DNA of 64,000 nucleotides from Phycisphaerae bacterium (GTDB lineage Bacteria; Planctomycetota; Phycisphaerae; SM23-33): NCBI GenBank assembly GCA_016782885.1, contig JADHXQ010000005.1, positions 1 to 64,000 of the forward strand, read 5' to 3'. Shown piece by piece: positions 1 to 7,276 of this stretch (position 1 is its first letter; each line of letters starts with the position of its first letter). The notes under the pieces were generated by a model. It saw only the letters and a program-made list of their open reading frames with translations, ran no database searches and was not told where the DNA came from. The position numbers and the translations under genes were made by a program.

Positions 1-2
1 TC

Positions 3-170
3 CAGTGGCTGTGGTGGCGGATTTTGCGTCGTCGCGGCGACAAGGGCAAAACCAGTTGGGCTCGCGCGTATCGTCTTGGTAATCTATGGCTTCCGCCGCC
101 GCGAATTCTGCATCCTTATCCCGATGAACACCTGGCCGTTATGACCCAAGGCAGGAGCCCGGTGCGGTAG
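3..170 (+). CDS. Group II intron reverse transcriptase/maturase, C-terminal end (partial)
   Basis: An open frame enters from the left edge and stops at the TAG at 168-170, giving about 55 residues. It is rich in Trp and Arg (WLWWRILRRRGDKG) and ends in HPYPDEHLAVMTQGRSPVR. Endings of this kind, with the stop codon inside intron domain V, are typical of some bacterial group II intron-encoded proteins. The intact protein would be a reverse transcriptase with maturase and DNA-binding regions that helps the intron splice and retrohome. Only the extreme C-terminus is in the window, so I cannot tell whether the full protein is intact upstream. The overlap with domain V supports the call. Confidence 0.72.
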   Translation, partial: QWLWWRILRRRGDKGKTSWARAYRLGNLWLPPPRILHPYPDEHLAVMTQGRSPVR

Positions 171-227
171 TTCCGCACGCCGGGATCTGTGCGGGGGGCC
201 GCCGGAAACGGCGGTCCCTACCGCAAT
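155..227 (+). ncRNA. Group II intron domains V and VI and 3' end
   Basis: GAGCCCGGTGCGG, a five-base loop and CCGCACGCCGGGATC (155-187) form the conserved domain V hairpin. 191-224 folds as domain VI: GCGG/CCGC base, a GGG/CCC segment, a 7-bp upper stem and a GAAA tetraloop. A TA bulge lies on the 3' side, and its A (position 220) is in the place of the branch-point adenosine. Counting 7 nt downstream puts the 3' splice site at about 227, after AAT. The intron runs on the + strand; its 5' part lies outside the window. Confidence 0.8.
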
Positions 228-283
228 CGCCCTACTTAATTATTGTCTTGCATGCGTCATGTTGCTGTGCTTAGACTGTACAC

Positions 284-469
284 ATGCCACGAATCGCGAG
301 AATCGTAGTTCCCGGACGGGCTCATCATGTCACCCAACGCGGGAACCGGCGCATGGAGACGTTCTTCTGCGATGAGGACTATCAAGAATACCCCCAATCA
401 AATACGGTACGACCTTACGCTACCTCCTTAAGGGTTACGACTGGCAGATGCTTTCGACCGCCGTGGTAG
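284..469 (+). pseudogene. REP-associated tyrosine transposase (RAYT), truncated
   Basis: The first 35 or so residues (MPRIARIVVPGRAHHVTQRG, then NRR...DEDYQEY) match the N-terminus of the Y1/IS200-like REP-associated transposase family. These are normally 150-250 residues and use an HUH motif and a catalytic tyrosine. After DYQEY the frame becomes unrelated and stops at 61 residues, and no later part of the family is visible downstream. This is a dead remnant. It sits 56 bp after the group II intron end, so the area has accumulated several mobile elements. A REP-like palindromic element is present at 63711-63919. Confidence 0.7.
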
Positions 470-757
470 GCGATCGAAAGCACGAACCTTGCGCCGGGAT
501 CGCCGCGGACCGGGGCTTGAGGTGAAGCGCAGGGCGACTTTCGCGGCCAGTTCGGACGAGGTTCGAGGCGCGGAGCCTCATTGGCGGGCGGAAGATCGAG
601 GGGGAGGCTCGGGGTCCTGTCTTCGTCCTGCGGATTCGTCGTGATTTACAACAGCCCTTGAAATAGCAAATAAGGACTTTTGGGTTGACAGACAGCCTGT
701 ACTATTGAACTTCTTCGTCATGGCCCAATCCGCTTCTCAGCCGCTTCAATTCATCCG
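400..757. other. Degenerate non-coding stretch between mobile-element relics
   Basis: No open frame with recognisable protein similarity, no RNA gene and no convincing promoter was seen. A TTGACA at 685-690 has a TACTAT only 9 bp downstream, which is too close for a sigma-70 promoter. This is probably decayed mobile or RHS DNA. Confidence 0.4.
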
Positions 758-940
758 CTTGCAACCGGTTTGACTATCGCCATGATTGTCTACGACGGGA
801 CGAATCGGCGGGTGTCGAAGACGATCGGCAACAGCGGCGACTGGAATTACACTTACCACTTCTATTATGATGGCCAACCGCTACATCGCAGACGGCTTGT
901 TTCCAAAAGTCTGTTGCAAGCCGCCCCCGCGGAAGGTTAA
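758..940 (+). pseudogene. RHS/YD-repeat protein fragment
   Basis: The frame through the ATG at 782 reads MIVYDGTNRRVSKTIGNSGD and then WNYTYHFYYDGQ. That is the YD-repeat pattern of RHS-family secreted or surface proteins (YDGxNRRVSK...YYYDG). After YYDGQ the similarity ends and the frame stops at 940. RHS proteins are usually over 1000 residues and serve as toxin shells or surface proteins; only about one repeat survives here. No full-length RHS gene is present in the window, so this is a remnant. Confidence 0.55.
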
Positions 941-1006
941 CATATGGTCGATTGACACGGGGTCGGCCGCCTGAGCGAAGTCCAGAACTTATTAGGAGAC
1001 GGAAAA

Positions 1007-2245
1007 ATGAAACGCATTGCACTGGCGATTGCAGCAACTGTCGTGTTGTCTTCCGCGTTGATAGCGTTTGGCGGGGATTGGCCGCAGTTCCGCGGGCCCA
1101 ATCGGGACGGCAAGTCGGGTGAGACGGGTCTGCTGAAGAGCTGGCCCGAGGGCGGTCCGAAGTTGCTGTGGAAGGCTGATGTGAATGTCGGTACGGGGTT
1201 CTCGTCGATGTCGATCGTCAAAGGCGTGATCTACACCACCGGCCTGCTCGACGGTCAGGAGCACATGTTCGCCATCGACCTGGCGGGCAAGCTGAAGTGG
1301 AAGGTCAAGTACGGGCCGGGCTTCTCGAAGTTCCCGCCCAGCACGCGGACGACCCCGACGGTTGACGGAGATAACCTTTACGTCATGAGTTCGATGGGCA
1401 AGGTCGGCTGCTTCCAGGCCGCCGACGGGAAAGAAAAGTGGAGCGTCGATACGGGCAAGAAGTTCGGCGGGAAGGTCCTTCGCTGGGGCATCGCCGAGTC
1501 GGTGCTGATTGTCGGCGATATGGCGATCTGCACTCCGGGCGGTCCGGATGCGACGATGGTGGCCTTGAACAAGCTTACCGGCGAGACGATCTGGCGGACA
1601 AAGGGCCTGGACGATATGTCGGCGTACTGCTCGCCGATCCTGATCAAGGACGATGAGAAGAACCTGATCGTCACGATGACAGAAAGCCATGCTATTGGCG
1701 TGAGTACGGCCAATGGCAAGATTTTGTGGAAGTTCCCATACCGCGGGCGCTGCCAGGCGCACGCCGTTTCGCCCACGTACAGCAAGGGGCGCATCTTCAT
1801 CACCAGCGGATATAACGACGGGGCGGTGATGCTGGACCTGGCTGACGACGGAAAGAGCGTAAAGGTCGCCTGGAAGGACAAGGGTTTCGACACGCACCAC
1901 GGCGGGGTTATCCTGGTGGATGGACATATCTACGGGACGACGTGGAACGGTAATGGCGACGGCAATTGGATATGCGCCGATTGGGATAAAGGCAAGGTCC
2001 GGTTCGACGAGCACTGGAAGTGCAAGGGGTCGATGGTTTTCGCAGACGGTATGCTCTACTGCTATGAGGAAAAGGGCGGTACGGTGGGACTCGTCAAGGC
2101 CGACCCGAGCGGTTTCAAGGTTATCAGTTCCTTCAAAGTGACAGAAGGCGAGGGCAAGCACTGGGCCCATCCGGTGGTCGCCAACGGCGTACTGTACATC
2201 CGTCACGGCAGCGCCCTGACGGCTTACGATATAAAAGGGAAATAG
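1007..2245 (+). CDS. Secreted PQQ-like beta-propeller protein
   Basis: A 412-residue protein with an N-terminal signal peptide (MKRIALAIAATVVLSSALIA). It is followed by WPQFRGPNRDGKS, the hallmark opening of planctomycete PQQ-binding-like propeller proteins. Repeats with the AxDLxGKxxW pattern recur along the whole length (for example AIDLAGKLKWKVKYG and ALNKLTGETIWRTKG), giving six to seven blades. There is no heme motif and no clear dehydrogenase active site, so the cofactor and substrate are unknown. Start: ATG with AGGAG 8 bp upstream. It heads a same-strand group with a ThuA-like protein and a sulfatase, suggesting an exported carbohydrate-degradation role. Confidence 0.85.
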   Translation: MKRIALAIAATVVLSSALIAFGGDWPQFRGPNRDGKSGETGLLKSWPEGGPKLLWKADVNVGTGFSSMSIVKGVIYTTGLLDGQEHMFAIDLAGKLKWKVKYGPGFSKFPPSTRTTPTVDGDNLYVMSSMGKVGCFQAADGKEKWSVDTGKKFGGKVLRWGIAESVLIVGDMAICTPGGPDATMVALNKLTGETIWRTKGLDDMSAYCSPILIKDDEKNLIVTMTESHAIGVSTANGKILWKFPYRGRCQAHAVSPTYSKGRIFITSGYNDGAVMLDLADDGKSVKVAWKDKGFDTHHGGVILVDGHIYGTTWNGNGDGNWICADWDKGKVRFDEHWKCKGSMVFADGMLYCYEEKGGTVGLVKADPSGFKVISSFKVTEGEGKHWAHPVVANGVLYIRHGSALTAYDIKGK

Positions 2246-2333
2246 GGACGATCCCGCGCCGAGCGTCTTCGTCTGGCGACTGCGTCGTCTCAAGAAGCGG
2301 CCGGGAAAAACACTAGTTGTGAGGAGACTGGAA

Positions 2334-3341
2334 ATGTTGAGAAACGTACTTATCGCATCGTTGTTCGTTACCGTAATCCTTGGCGTATTCGCCACAGGGA
2401 CTGCAGTTGCCGCCAAACCCCAGGACGTTGAGAAAATGACCAAGGCCATGCCCGACAAGGCCCCCGCAACACCCGCAAAGGCGCGCAAGGTGCTCATCTA
2501 CAGCCATTGCAACGGTTTTACGCACGGAGGGGCGATCGAGGCGGCAAAAATCGCCATCCCGATGATGGGCAAGAAGACCGGCGCTTACGAGGCCGTTGTC
2601 AGCGACGATCTGACCAACTTCACCCCCGACAAGATCAAGCAGTTCGACGCGATCATACTCAGCAACACCACCGGCGAGTTGTTCACCGTCAAGGGACCGC
2701 GCAAGCCTCGCAAGCCCGATCCCAAACGCATCAAGGACGCCGCCAAGCTCAAGAAAGCCCAGGACAAGTACACCAAGGACCTCGCCGCGTACGAAGCGAA
2801 GGTAAAGGCCCTCAAGTCCGGCGGCGGACCCAACACAGAAGCCCTCCGCAAGAGCTTTATGGATTGGGTCCAAGCCGGCGGCGGCGTCATGGGGATTCAC
2901 GCGGCCACCGACTGCTCGTACAAGTGGAAAGAGTACGGAGAGATGATGGGTGGATACTTCGCCGGGCACCCGTGGCACATGCTGGTTCCGATCAAAAATG
3001 ACGACCCCAAGAATCCGATCAACGCCGTTTTTGAGGGCAAGGGTTTCACGGTCACCGACGAGATTTACCAGTTCAACCGCGGCGTCTACTCGCGCGAAAA
3101 ATTGCGCGTGCTGCTGAGCCTCGACATGACCAAGCTCAAGAAGAAAGGCGGTCGCAAGGATAATGACTACGCGATCAGTTGGGTAAACACCCACGGTAAG
3201 GGACGCGTGTTCTACTGCTCCCTCGGCCACCGCGGCGAGATATTCTGGAATCCGCTGGTTCTCAAGCACTATCTGGCAGGAATCCAGTGGACCATGGGCG
3301 ATCTGGAAAATGTGTCCACAACGCCCAACCCGCTGAAGTAG
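2334..3341 (+). CDS. Secreted ThuA-like domain protein
   Basis: 335 residues with a signal peptide. It carries the ThuA (trehalose-utilisation, class I glutamine amidotransferase-like) fold: VLIYSHCNGFTHGGAIEAAK near the start, FDAIILSNTTGE, GGGVMGIHAATD in the middle and GRVFYCSLGHRGEIFWNP near the end. A Lys-rich insert of about 45 residues (around 110-155) is present. Planctomycete ThuA-like proteins are common but their reaction is uncertain. The track begins at a GTG (2319); the ATG at 2334 is preferred because GAGGAG lies 7 bp upstream. The sulfatase begins 4 bp after the stop, so the two are probably co-translated. Confidence 0.82.
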   Translation: MLRNVLIASLFVTVILGVFATGTAVAAKPQDVEKMTKAMPDKAPATPAKARKVLIYSHCNGFTHGGAIEAAKIAIPMMGKKTGAYEAVVSDDLTNFTPDKIKQFDAIILSNTTGELFTVKGPRKPRKPDPKRIKDAAKLKKAQDKYTKDLAAYEAKVKALKSGGGPNTEALRKSFMDWVQAGGGVMGIHAATDCSYKWKEYGEMMGGYFAGHPWHMLVPIKNDDPKNPINAVFEGKGFTVTDEIYQFNRGVYSREKLRVLLSLDMTKLKKKGGRKDNDYAISWVNTHGKGRVFYCSLGHRGEIFWNPLVLKHYLAGIQWTMGDLENVSTTPNPLK

Positions 3342-3345
3342 AGAT

Positions 3346-4752
3346 GTGAAACGACGCGAGTTCATGAAATACGGTATGGCGGCGGTGGTTACCACCGCCG
3401 CCGGAGCCGGTTCCCGGGCGGCGGAAAAGCAGACCAGACCCAACTTCCTGTTCATTCTCGCCGACGATGTCACGTACAACACGCTGAGTTGTTATGGCGG
3501 GCGGAATATCAAGACGCCGAACATCGACGCTCTTGCCGCCGAGGGGATGAAATTCACCAGGGCGTATGCGGCGATGTCCATGTGCGCGCCGTTCCGCGCC
3601 GAACTCTACACCGGGCTCTATCCCGTGCGCAGCGGAGTGGCCAGGAATCACACCGGCGCCAAAGCGGGAACCAAAAGCGTCTGCCACTACCTCCGCGATC
3701 TGAACTACCGCGTGGGTATCGCCGGTAAGATACACGCCAGCCCGCAAACCGTGTTCCCGTTCGATCGCGCCGGTGGCCGCGACCTGGCCGGCGACGGCGT
3801 CCGACAATATATCTCGAAGAATCCCAGGCAGCCATTTTGCCTGTTCTGCTGCTCGAATAACGCTCATCCGCCGTGGCGGTCGGGCGACGCTTCAAAGATC
3901 GACAGCGCCGCGGTCAAGCTGCCGCCGGTGATCCACGACAACCCGCCGACGCGGAAGACGTTTATCGGATATCTCGCGGAAGTCGTCGAACTGGACCGCG
4001 AGGTCGGCGCGATCCTCAAACTCCTGAAAGATACCGGCCAGGCCGAAAATACGCTGGTCATGTTTTCGTCCGAGCAGGGCTGGGATTTCGCTTTCGGTAA
4101 ATGGACCAACTGGGATATCGGTCTGCGATCGGCCCTGATAGCACGCTGGCCCGGACGCGTCAAGGCCGCCGCGGAGTCCGACGCGCTGATCCAGATCGCC
4201 GACATCCTGCCCACCTTTATAGAGGCGGCCGGTGGCGACCCGGCGGCCGCAAAGCTTGACGGTGTGAGCTTCCTGCCCGTGCTGAGGGGCACGTCGAAGA
4301 AGCATCGCAAATACGTGTACGGCGTTCACAACAACGTACCCGAGGGCAATCCGTACCCGATTCGCTCCCTTCGCGACGAGGAGTTTCACTACATCGCGAA
4401 TCTCAAGCACGACCAGCCGTATCACGAGAAGCATCTCCAGAACCCCGCACTGGCACAGCGGTACGATCTGCAATGGTGGGCCGCCACCACCGGCGCCGCC
4501 GCCACTGGCGACAAGCGGGCGAAGATGCTGATGGACAAATACCACAATCGTCCCGCCGAGGAACTCTACCGAGTCGACAAGGACCCCTACGAGATGAACA
4601 ATCTCGCCGCCGCCGACAAATATACCGAGGTCAAGAAGCGTCTGAAAACGGAGTTGCACCGTTGGATGTCCGAGCAGAAAGACCCCGGCGCCGCGATGGA
4701 CGTTCCGCTTCCCCCCAAACCAAAACGCAAGGCCCCGAAGAAGAAGGCCTGA
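3346..4752 (+). CDS. Sulfatase (family S1), Tat-exported
   Basis: 468 residues. It has a twin-arginine signal (KRREFMK, then a hydrophobic stretch) and the sulfatase core FLFILADDVTYNTLSCYGG. The modified-residue motif MCAPFRAELYTG is of the Cys type (CxPxR), so it needs formylglycine maturation. The later metal-site region reads SSEQGWDF instead of the usual SDNG or SDHG. The C-terminus gives YRVDKDPYEMNNLAA, typical of the family, then a Lys/Pro-rich tail. It should hydrolyse sulfate esters on polysaccharides outside the cytoplasm. Start is GTG: the nearby ATG at 3344 runs straight into a stop. It begins 4 bp after the ThuA-like gene. Confidence 0.9.
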   Translation: MKRREFMKYGMAAVVTTAAGAGSRAAEKQTRPNFLFILADDVTYNTLSCYGGRNIKTPNIDALAAEGMKFTRAYAAMSMCAPFRAELYTGLYPVRSGVARNHTGAKAGTKSVCHYLRDLNYRVGIAGKIHASPQTVFPFDRAGGRDLAGDGVRQYISKNPRQPFCLFCCSNNAHPPWRSGDASKIDSAAVKLPPVIHDNPPTRKTFIGYLAEVVELDREVGAILKLLKDTGQAENTLVMFSSEQGWDFAFGKWTNWDIGLRSALIARWPGRVKAAAESDALIQIADILPTFIEAAGGDPAAAKLDGVSFLPVLRGTSKKHRKYVYGVHNNVPEGNPYPIRSLRDEEFHYIANLKHDQPYHEKHLQNPALAQRYDLQWWAATTGAAATGDKRAKMLMDKYHNRPAEELYRVDKDPYEMNNLAAADKYTEVKKRLKTELHRWMSEQKDPGAAMDVPLPPKPKRKAPKKKA

Positions 4753-4894
4753 TAGTAAACTTTCATATTGGCGGCTGAGTGGGTATACTATTGCCTCGGG
4801 CGGGAAAACAACTGCAACCGGCCTGACAAAACGCGGAATCACCCACCGGCCTGTGCAGACCATCGCTGCCGCTATTGAGCATAAGGAGTCGCTT

Positions 4895-6304
4895 GTGACG
4901 CAGAACGCAGAAGGAAATACGAAAAAACAGCATCCGCTCATCGATACGACCGAGCCGAACCTCCTGGAAGACACCTTCCCGCACAGCCTGCCGCCGCTGA
5001 TCCGGTTTGAGCGGCCGGTGGTTGAGTATATCGATGACCAGCCGGTGGAGTTCGACCTGCCCGGCGTCAAGGATCGCGACATCCTGATCACCGACACGAC
5101 GTTCCGCGACGGGCAGCAGGCGCGCCCCCCGTATACGATCGACCAGATGGTCAAAATATACGATCTGCTCAGCCGCCTCAGCGGACCAAACGGCGTGATC
5201 CGCCAGACCGAGTTCTTCCTCTACACGAAGAACGATCGCGAGACGCTGGATCGTTGTCGGGCGCTTGGACACGCGTTTCCCGAATGCACCGGATGGATTC
5301 GGGCGGTCAAGGGCGATTTCCGCGCCGTCAAGGAATGCGGCCTGAAAGAAACCGGGATGCTGACCAGTTGCTCGGACTACCACATCTTCGACAAGTTGAT
5401 GTTCAACAGCCGCAAAGACTGCATGGACAGCTACTGCGAAGTGGTGGATGCGGCGTTCGAGGCCGGAGTGCGCCCGCGCTGCCACCTCGAAGACATCACC
5501 CGCGCCGACATCGAAGGGTTCGTCCTGCCGTTCGTCGACCGCCTGATGGAAATGTCCAGCCAGGTCCCCGAGGAACTTTCCGCCAAGATACGCCTGTGCG
5601 ATACGATGGGTTTCGGTATTCCGTTCGCCGGAGCGGCTTTGCCCAGGAGCATCCCGAAGCTTATCTACAAACTTAACCGGGAATGCGGCGTGCCGAGCGA
5701 CCGCCTGGAATGGCACGGGCACAACGACTTCCACAAGGTCAGCGTTAATGGCACCAGCGCGTGGTTGTACGGTTGCGATTTCGTGAACACCACGCTGTTC
5801 GGATTCGGCGAGCGTACGGGCAACCCGCCGACGTCGGGGGCGATCTTTGACTACATCGCGCTGAAGGGCGATCTCTGCGGGATCGACACGACGGCGATCA
5901 CCGAACTGGCCGACTACATGGTGTCGATCGGACTGCCCATACCCGAGAACTACCCGTTTGCGGGCAGGGCGTTCAACACGACTCGCGCGGGCATCCACGC
6001 AGGCGGTCTGCGGCGAAACGAGCGGATCTACAATATCTTCGATACCGAGAAACTGCTCGCCCGCCCGCCGCGCGTCGCCATCACCGACAAGAGCGGTACG
6101 GACGGCGTGGTGTTGTGGGTCAACGAGTTCTTTGGCTTGAAGGGCGTCGACCGAGTCAACAAGATGCGTTGCGCCCCGCTGGCCCGATGGGTGATCGACC
6201 AGTACGAAATAGAAGGGCGCCTGACCGCCATCAGCGATCAGGAACTCGAAGCCCAGACCAAAGAACTAATGCCCAAACAGTGGGCCGAATACAAAGGCGA
6301 GTAA
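4895..6304 (+). CDS. DRE-TIM acyltransferase, Re-citrate synthase-like (isopropylmalate/homocitrate synthase superfamily)
   Basis: 469 residues. The N-terminal TIM barrel has ITDTTFRDGQQARPPYT, the DRE-TIM catalytic motif, and EWHGHNDFHK, the metal-binding HxHND motif. The wording around these (DGQQARPPYT, GVIRQTEFFLYT, GWIRAVKGDF, TSCSDYHIF, GFGERTGNPP) matches from memory the clade that includes the Re-citrate synthase of Clostridium kluyveri rather than LeuA. That enzyme condenses oxaloacetate and acetyl-CoA with opposite stereochemistry to ordinary citrate synthase and is found in anaerobes. No C-terminal regulatory domain of LeuA type is visible. Start: GTG at 4895 with AAGGAG 6 bp upstream, preferred over the upstream GTG at 4853. 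Alternative: a plain 2-isopropylmalate synthase homologue. Confidence 0.65.
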   Translation: MTQNAEGNTKKQHPLIDTTEPNLLEDTFPHSLPPLIRFERPVVEYIDDQPVEFDLPGVKDRDILITDTTFRDGQQARPPYTIDQMVKIYDLLSRLSGPNGVIRQTEFFLYTKNDRETLDRCRALGHAFPECTGWIRAVKGDFRAVKECGLKETGMLTSCSDYHIFDKLMFNSRKDCMDSYCEVVDAAFEAGVRPRCHLEDITRADIEGFVLPFVDRLMEMSSQVPEELSAKIRLCDTMGFGIPFAGAALPRSIPKLIYKLNRECGVPSDRLEWHGHNDFHKVSVNGTSAWLYGCDFVNTTLFGFGERTGNPPTSGAIFDYIALKGDLCGIDTTAITELADYMVSIGLPIPENYPFAGRAFNTTRAGIHAGGLRRNERIYNIFDTEKLLARPPRVAITDKSGTDGVVLWVNEFFGLKGVDRVNKMRCAPLARWVIDQYEIEGRLTAISDQELEAQTKELMPKQWAEYKGE

Positions 6305-6377
6305 CGGCGGAATTAACCCTGCGGTTTCGGTATACATCACTGAATACTAAAGAGGGGGTTGTTTTGGGGCGATATGT

Positions 6378-6400
6378 AGTGTATACTTAGAGTGTACAGT
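6378..6400 (+). promoter_or_regulatory. Possible toxin-antitoxin operator (direct repeat)
   Basis: AGTGTATACT and AGTGTACAGT lie 13 bp apart just upstream of the antitoxin start at 6415. The first copy contains the palindrome GTATAC. Phd/YefM antitoxins repress their own operon through repeats in this position, so this is a reasonable operator candidate. The assignment rests on position only. Confidence 0.3.
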
Positions 6401-6414
6401 TGGAGTATTGAGCC

Positions 6415-6669
6415 ATGAAAGCATCATTTGTTGATTTGCGGAAGAAATCGAGCGAGGTCATACGCGCGATCCATCGCAACGAGTCGGTAACCGTCCTGTA
6501 TCGCGGCAAGCCTGCGGCCATAATGCAGCCGATTAGCGGCCAGGTCGACAGGTCCGTCCTTAAGGCGGCCGACCACCCCGCATTTGGATTGTGGGCTGAC
6601 CGGGATGACATGGCCGACGTTGCAGCCCACGTTCACGAACTGCGCAAGGGGCGGTTCGATGATATTTGA
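6415..6669 (+). CDS. Type II antitoxin, Phd/YefM family
   Basis: 84 residues. The N-terminus MKASFVDLRKKSSEVIRAIH, then NESVTVLYRGKPAAIM, is the Phd/YefM DNA-binding and dimerisation fold. The C-terminal part (FGLWADRDDMADVAAHVHEL) is the expected toxin-neutralising tail. It overlaps the PIN-domain toxin start by 11 bp, the usual arrangement for translational coupling. It is expected to repress its own promoter and to block the nuclease. Confidence 0.87.
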   Translation: MKASFVDLRKKSSEVIRAIHRNESVTVLYRGKPAAIMQPISGQVDRSVLKAADHPAFGLWADRDDMADVAAHVHELRKGRFDDI

Positions 6670-7036
6670 TACCGATGTGCTGATCTGGGTACTATGCGGT
6701 AACGCCAAGGCAGCCCGCGTTCTTGACCGGACCGACGAACGAGCCATCTCCGTAGTGACCTACATGGAACTGCTCCAGGGCGCACGCGATAAGCGCGAGA
6801 TCAAGGCGATCAAGAGTTTTCTGGTAGACATGGGATTCAGTGTGCTACCGCTCTCTGAGGACATCGGCCATCGCGCTTCGATTTACATGGAAGAGTACAA
6901 TCTGGCGACGTCGATTTCGATGGGTGATGCGCTGATTGCCGCAGCGGCCATCGAAACCAACGAACAACTTCTCACCGCCAACGATAAACACTACAAGACC
7001 ATCAAGGAACTGGACATCAAACGCTTCCGCCCTTGA
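6659..7036 (+). CDS. Type II toxin, PIN-domain ribonuclease (VapC-like)
   Basis: 125 residues from the ATG at 6659, which overlaps the antitoxin by 11 bp; the longer frame in the track starts too early. MIFDTDVLIWVL carries the first PIN aspartate (FDTDV), VTYMELLQGAR the conserved Glu, and SMGDALIAAAAIETNE with LLTANDKHY the later acidic residues. All four acidic positions of an active Mg-dependent PIN nuclease look present. VapC toxins cleave specific RNAs, often tRNA or rRNA. Confidence 0.88.
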   Translation: MIFDTDVLIWVLCGNAKAARVLDRTDERAISVVTYMELLQGARDKREIKAIKSFLVDMGFSVLPLSEDIGHRASIYMEEYNLATSISMGDALIAAAAIETNEQLLTANDKHYKTIKELDIKRFRP

Positions 7037-7047
7037 TCTCTCGGCGG

Positions 7048-7170
7048 TCAGCCGATCGCCTTCCACTTGCCTTTACGCACCATCACGGTGCCGGTGTAGA
7101 CCCGGAAGAGGTATTCGTGGGGCTTCTGGGGTCGTTTTGGCCCAGAAGCGTCGGCAGCATGGAGATACCG
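7048..7170 (-). pseudogene. Sulfatase C-terminal fragment, frameshifted
   Basis: On the minus strand one frame reads GGLDGISMLPTLLGQ, and a neighbouring frame continues QKPHEYLFRVYTGTVMVRKG and KWKAIG before a stop at 7048-7050. Joined, these match the C-terminal part of planctomycete sulfatases (DGxSLLPTLLG, then VRxGKWKAI). A frameshift near GQNDP separates the two halves, and the catalytic N-terminus is not found. It is a decayed fourth sulfatase lying between the toxin gene and the MttB-like gene. Confidence 0.7.
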
Positions 7171-7276
7171 TCGAGGCCGCCTTGTCCGCCGCTCGGAGCA
7201 GCGACGGAGCCATGACCGCCGAGCATCCGATTATCTTCAGGAAATCGCGTCGTGTGTGTCCCGCGGGCGGGCCTTC

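Noticed and set aside
685-705. Sigma-70 promoter (TTGACA/TACTAT)
   Set aside because: The spacer is 9 bp, too short for a functional promoter.
992-2497. 501-residue minus-strand frame and its neighbours opposite the PQQ protein
   Set aside because: Shadow of the PQQ propeller and ThuA genes; no domain and no start context.
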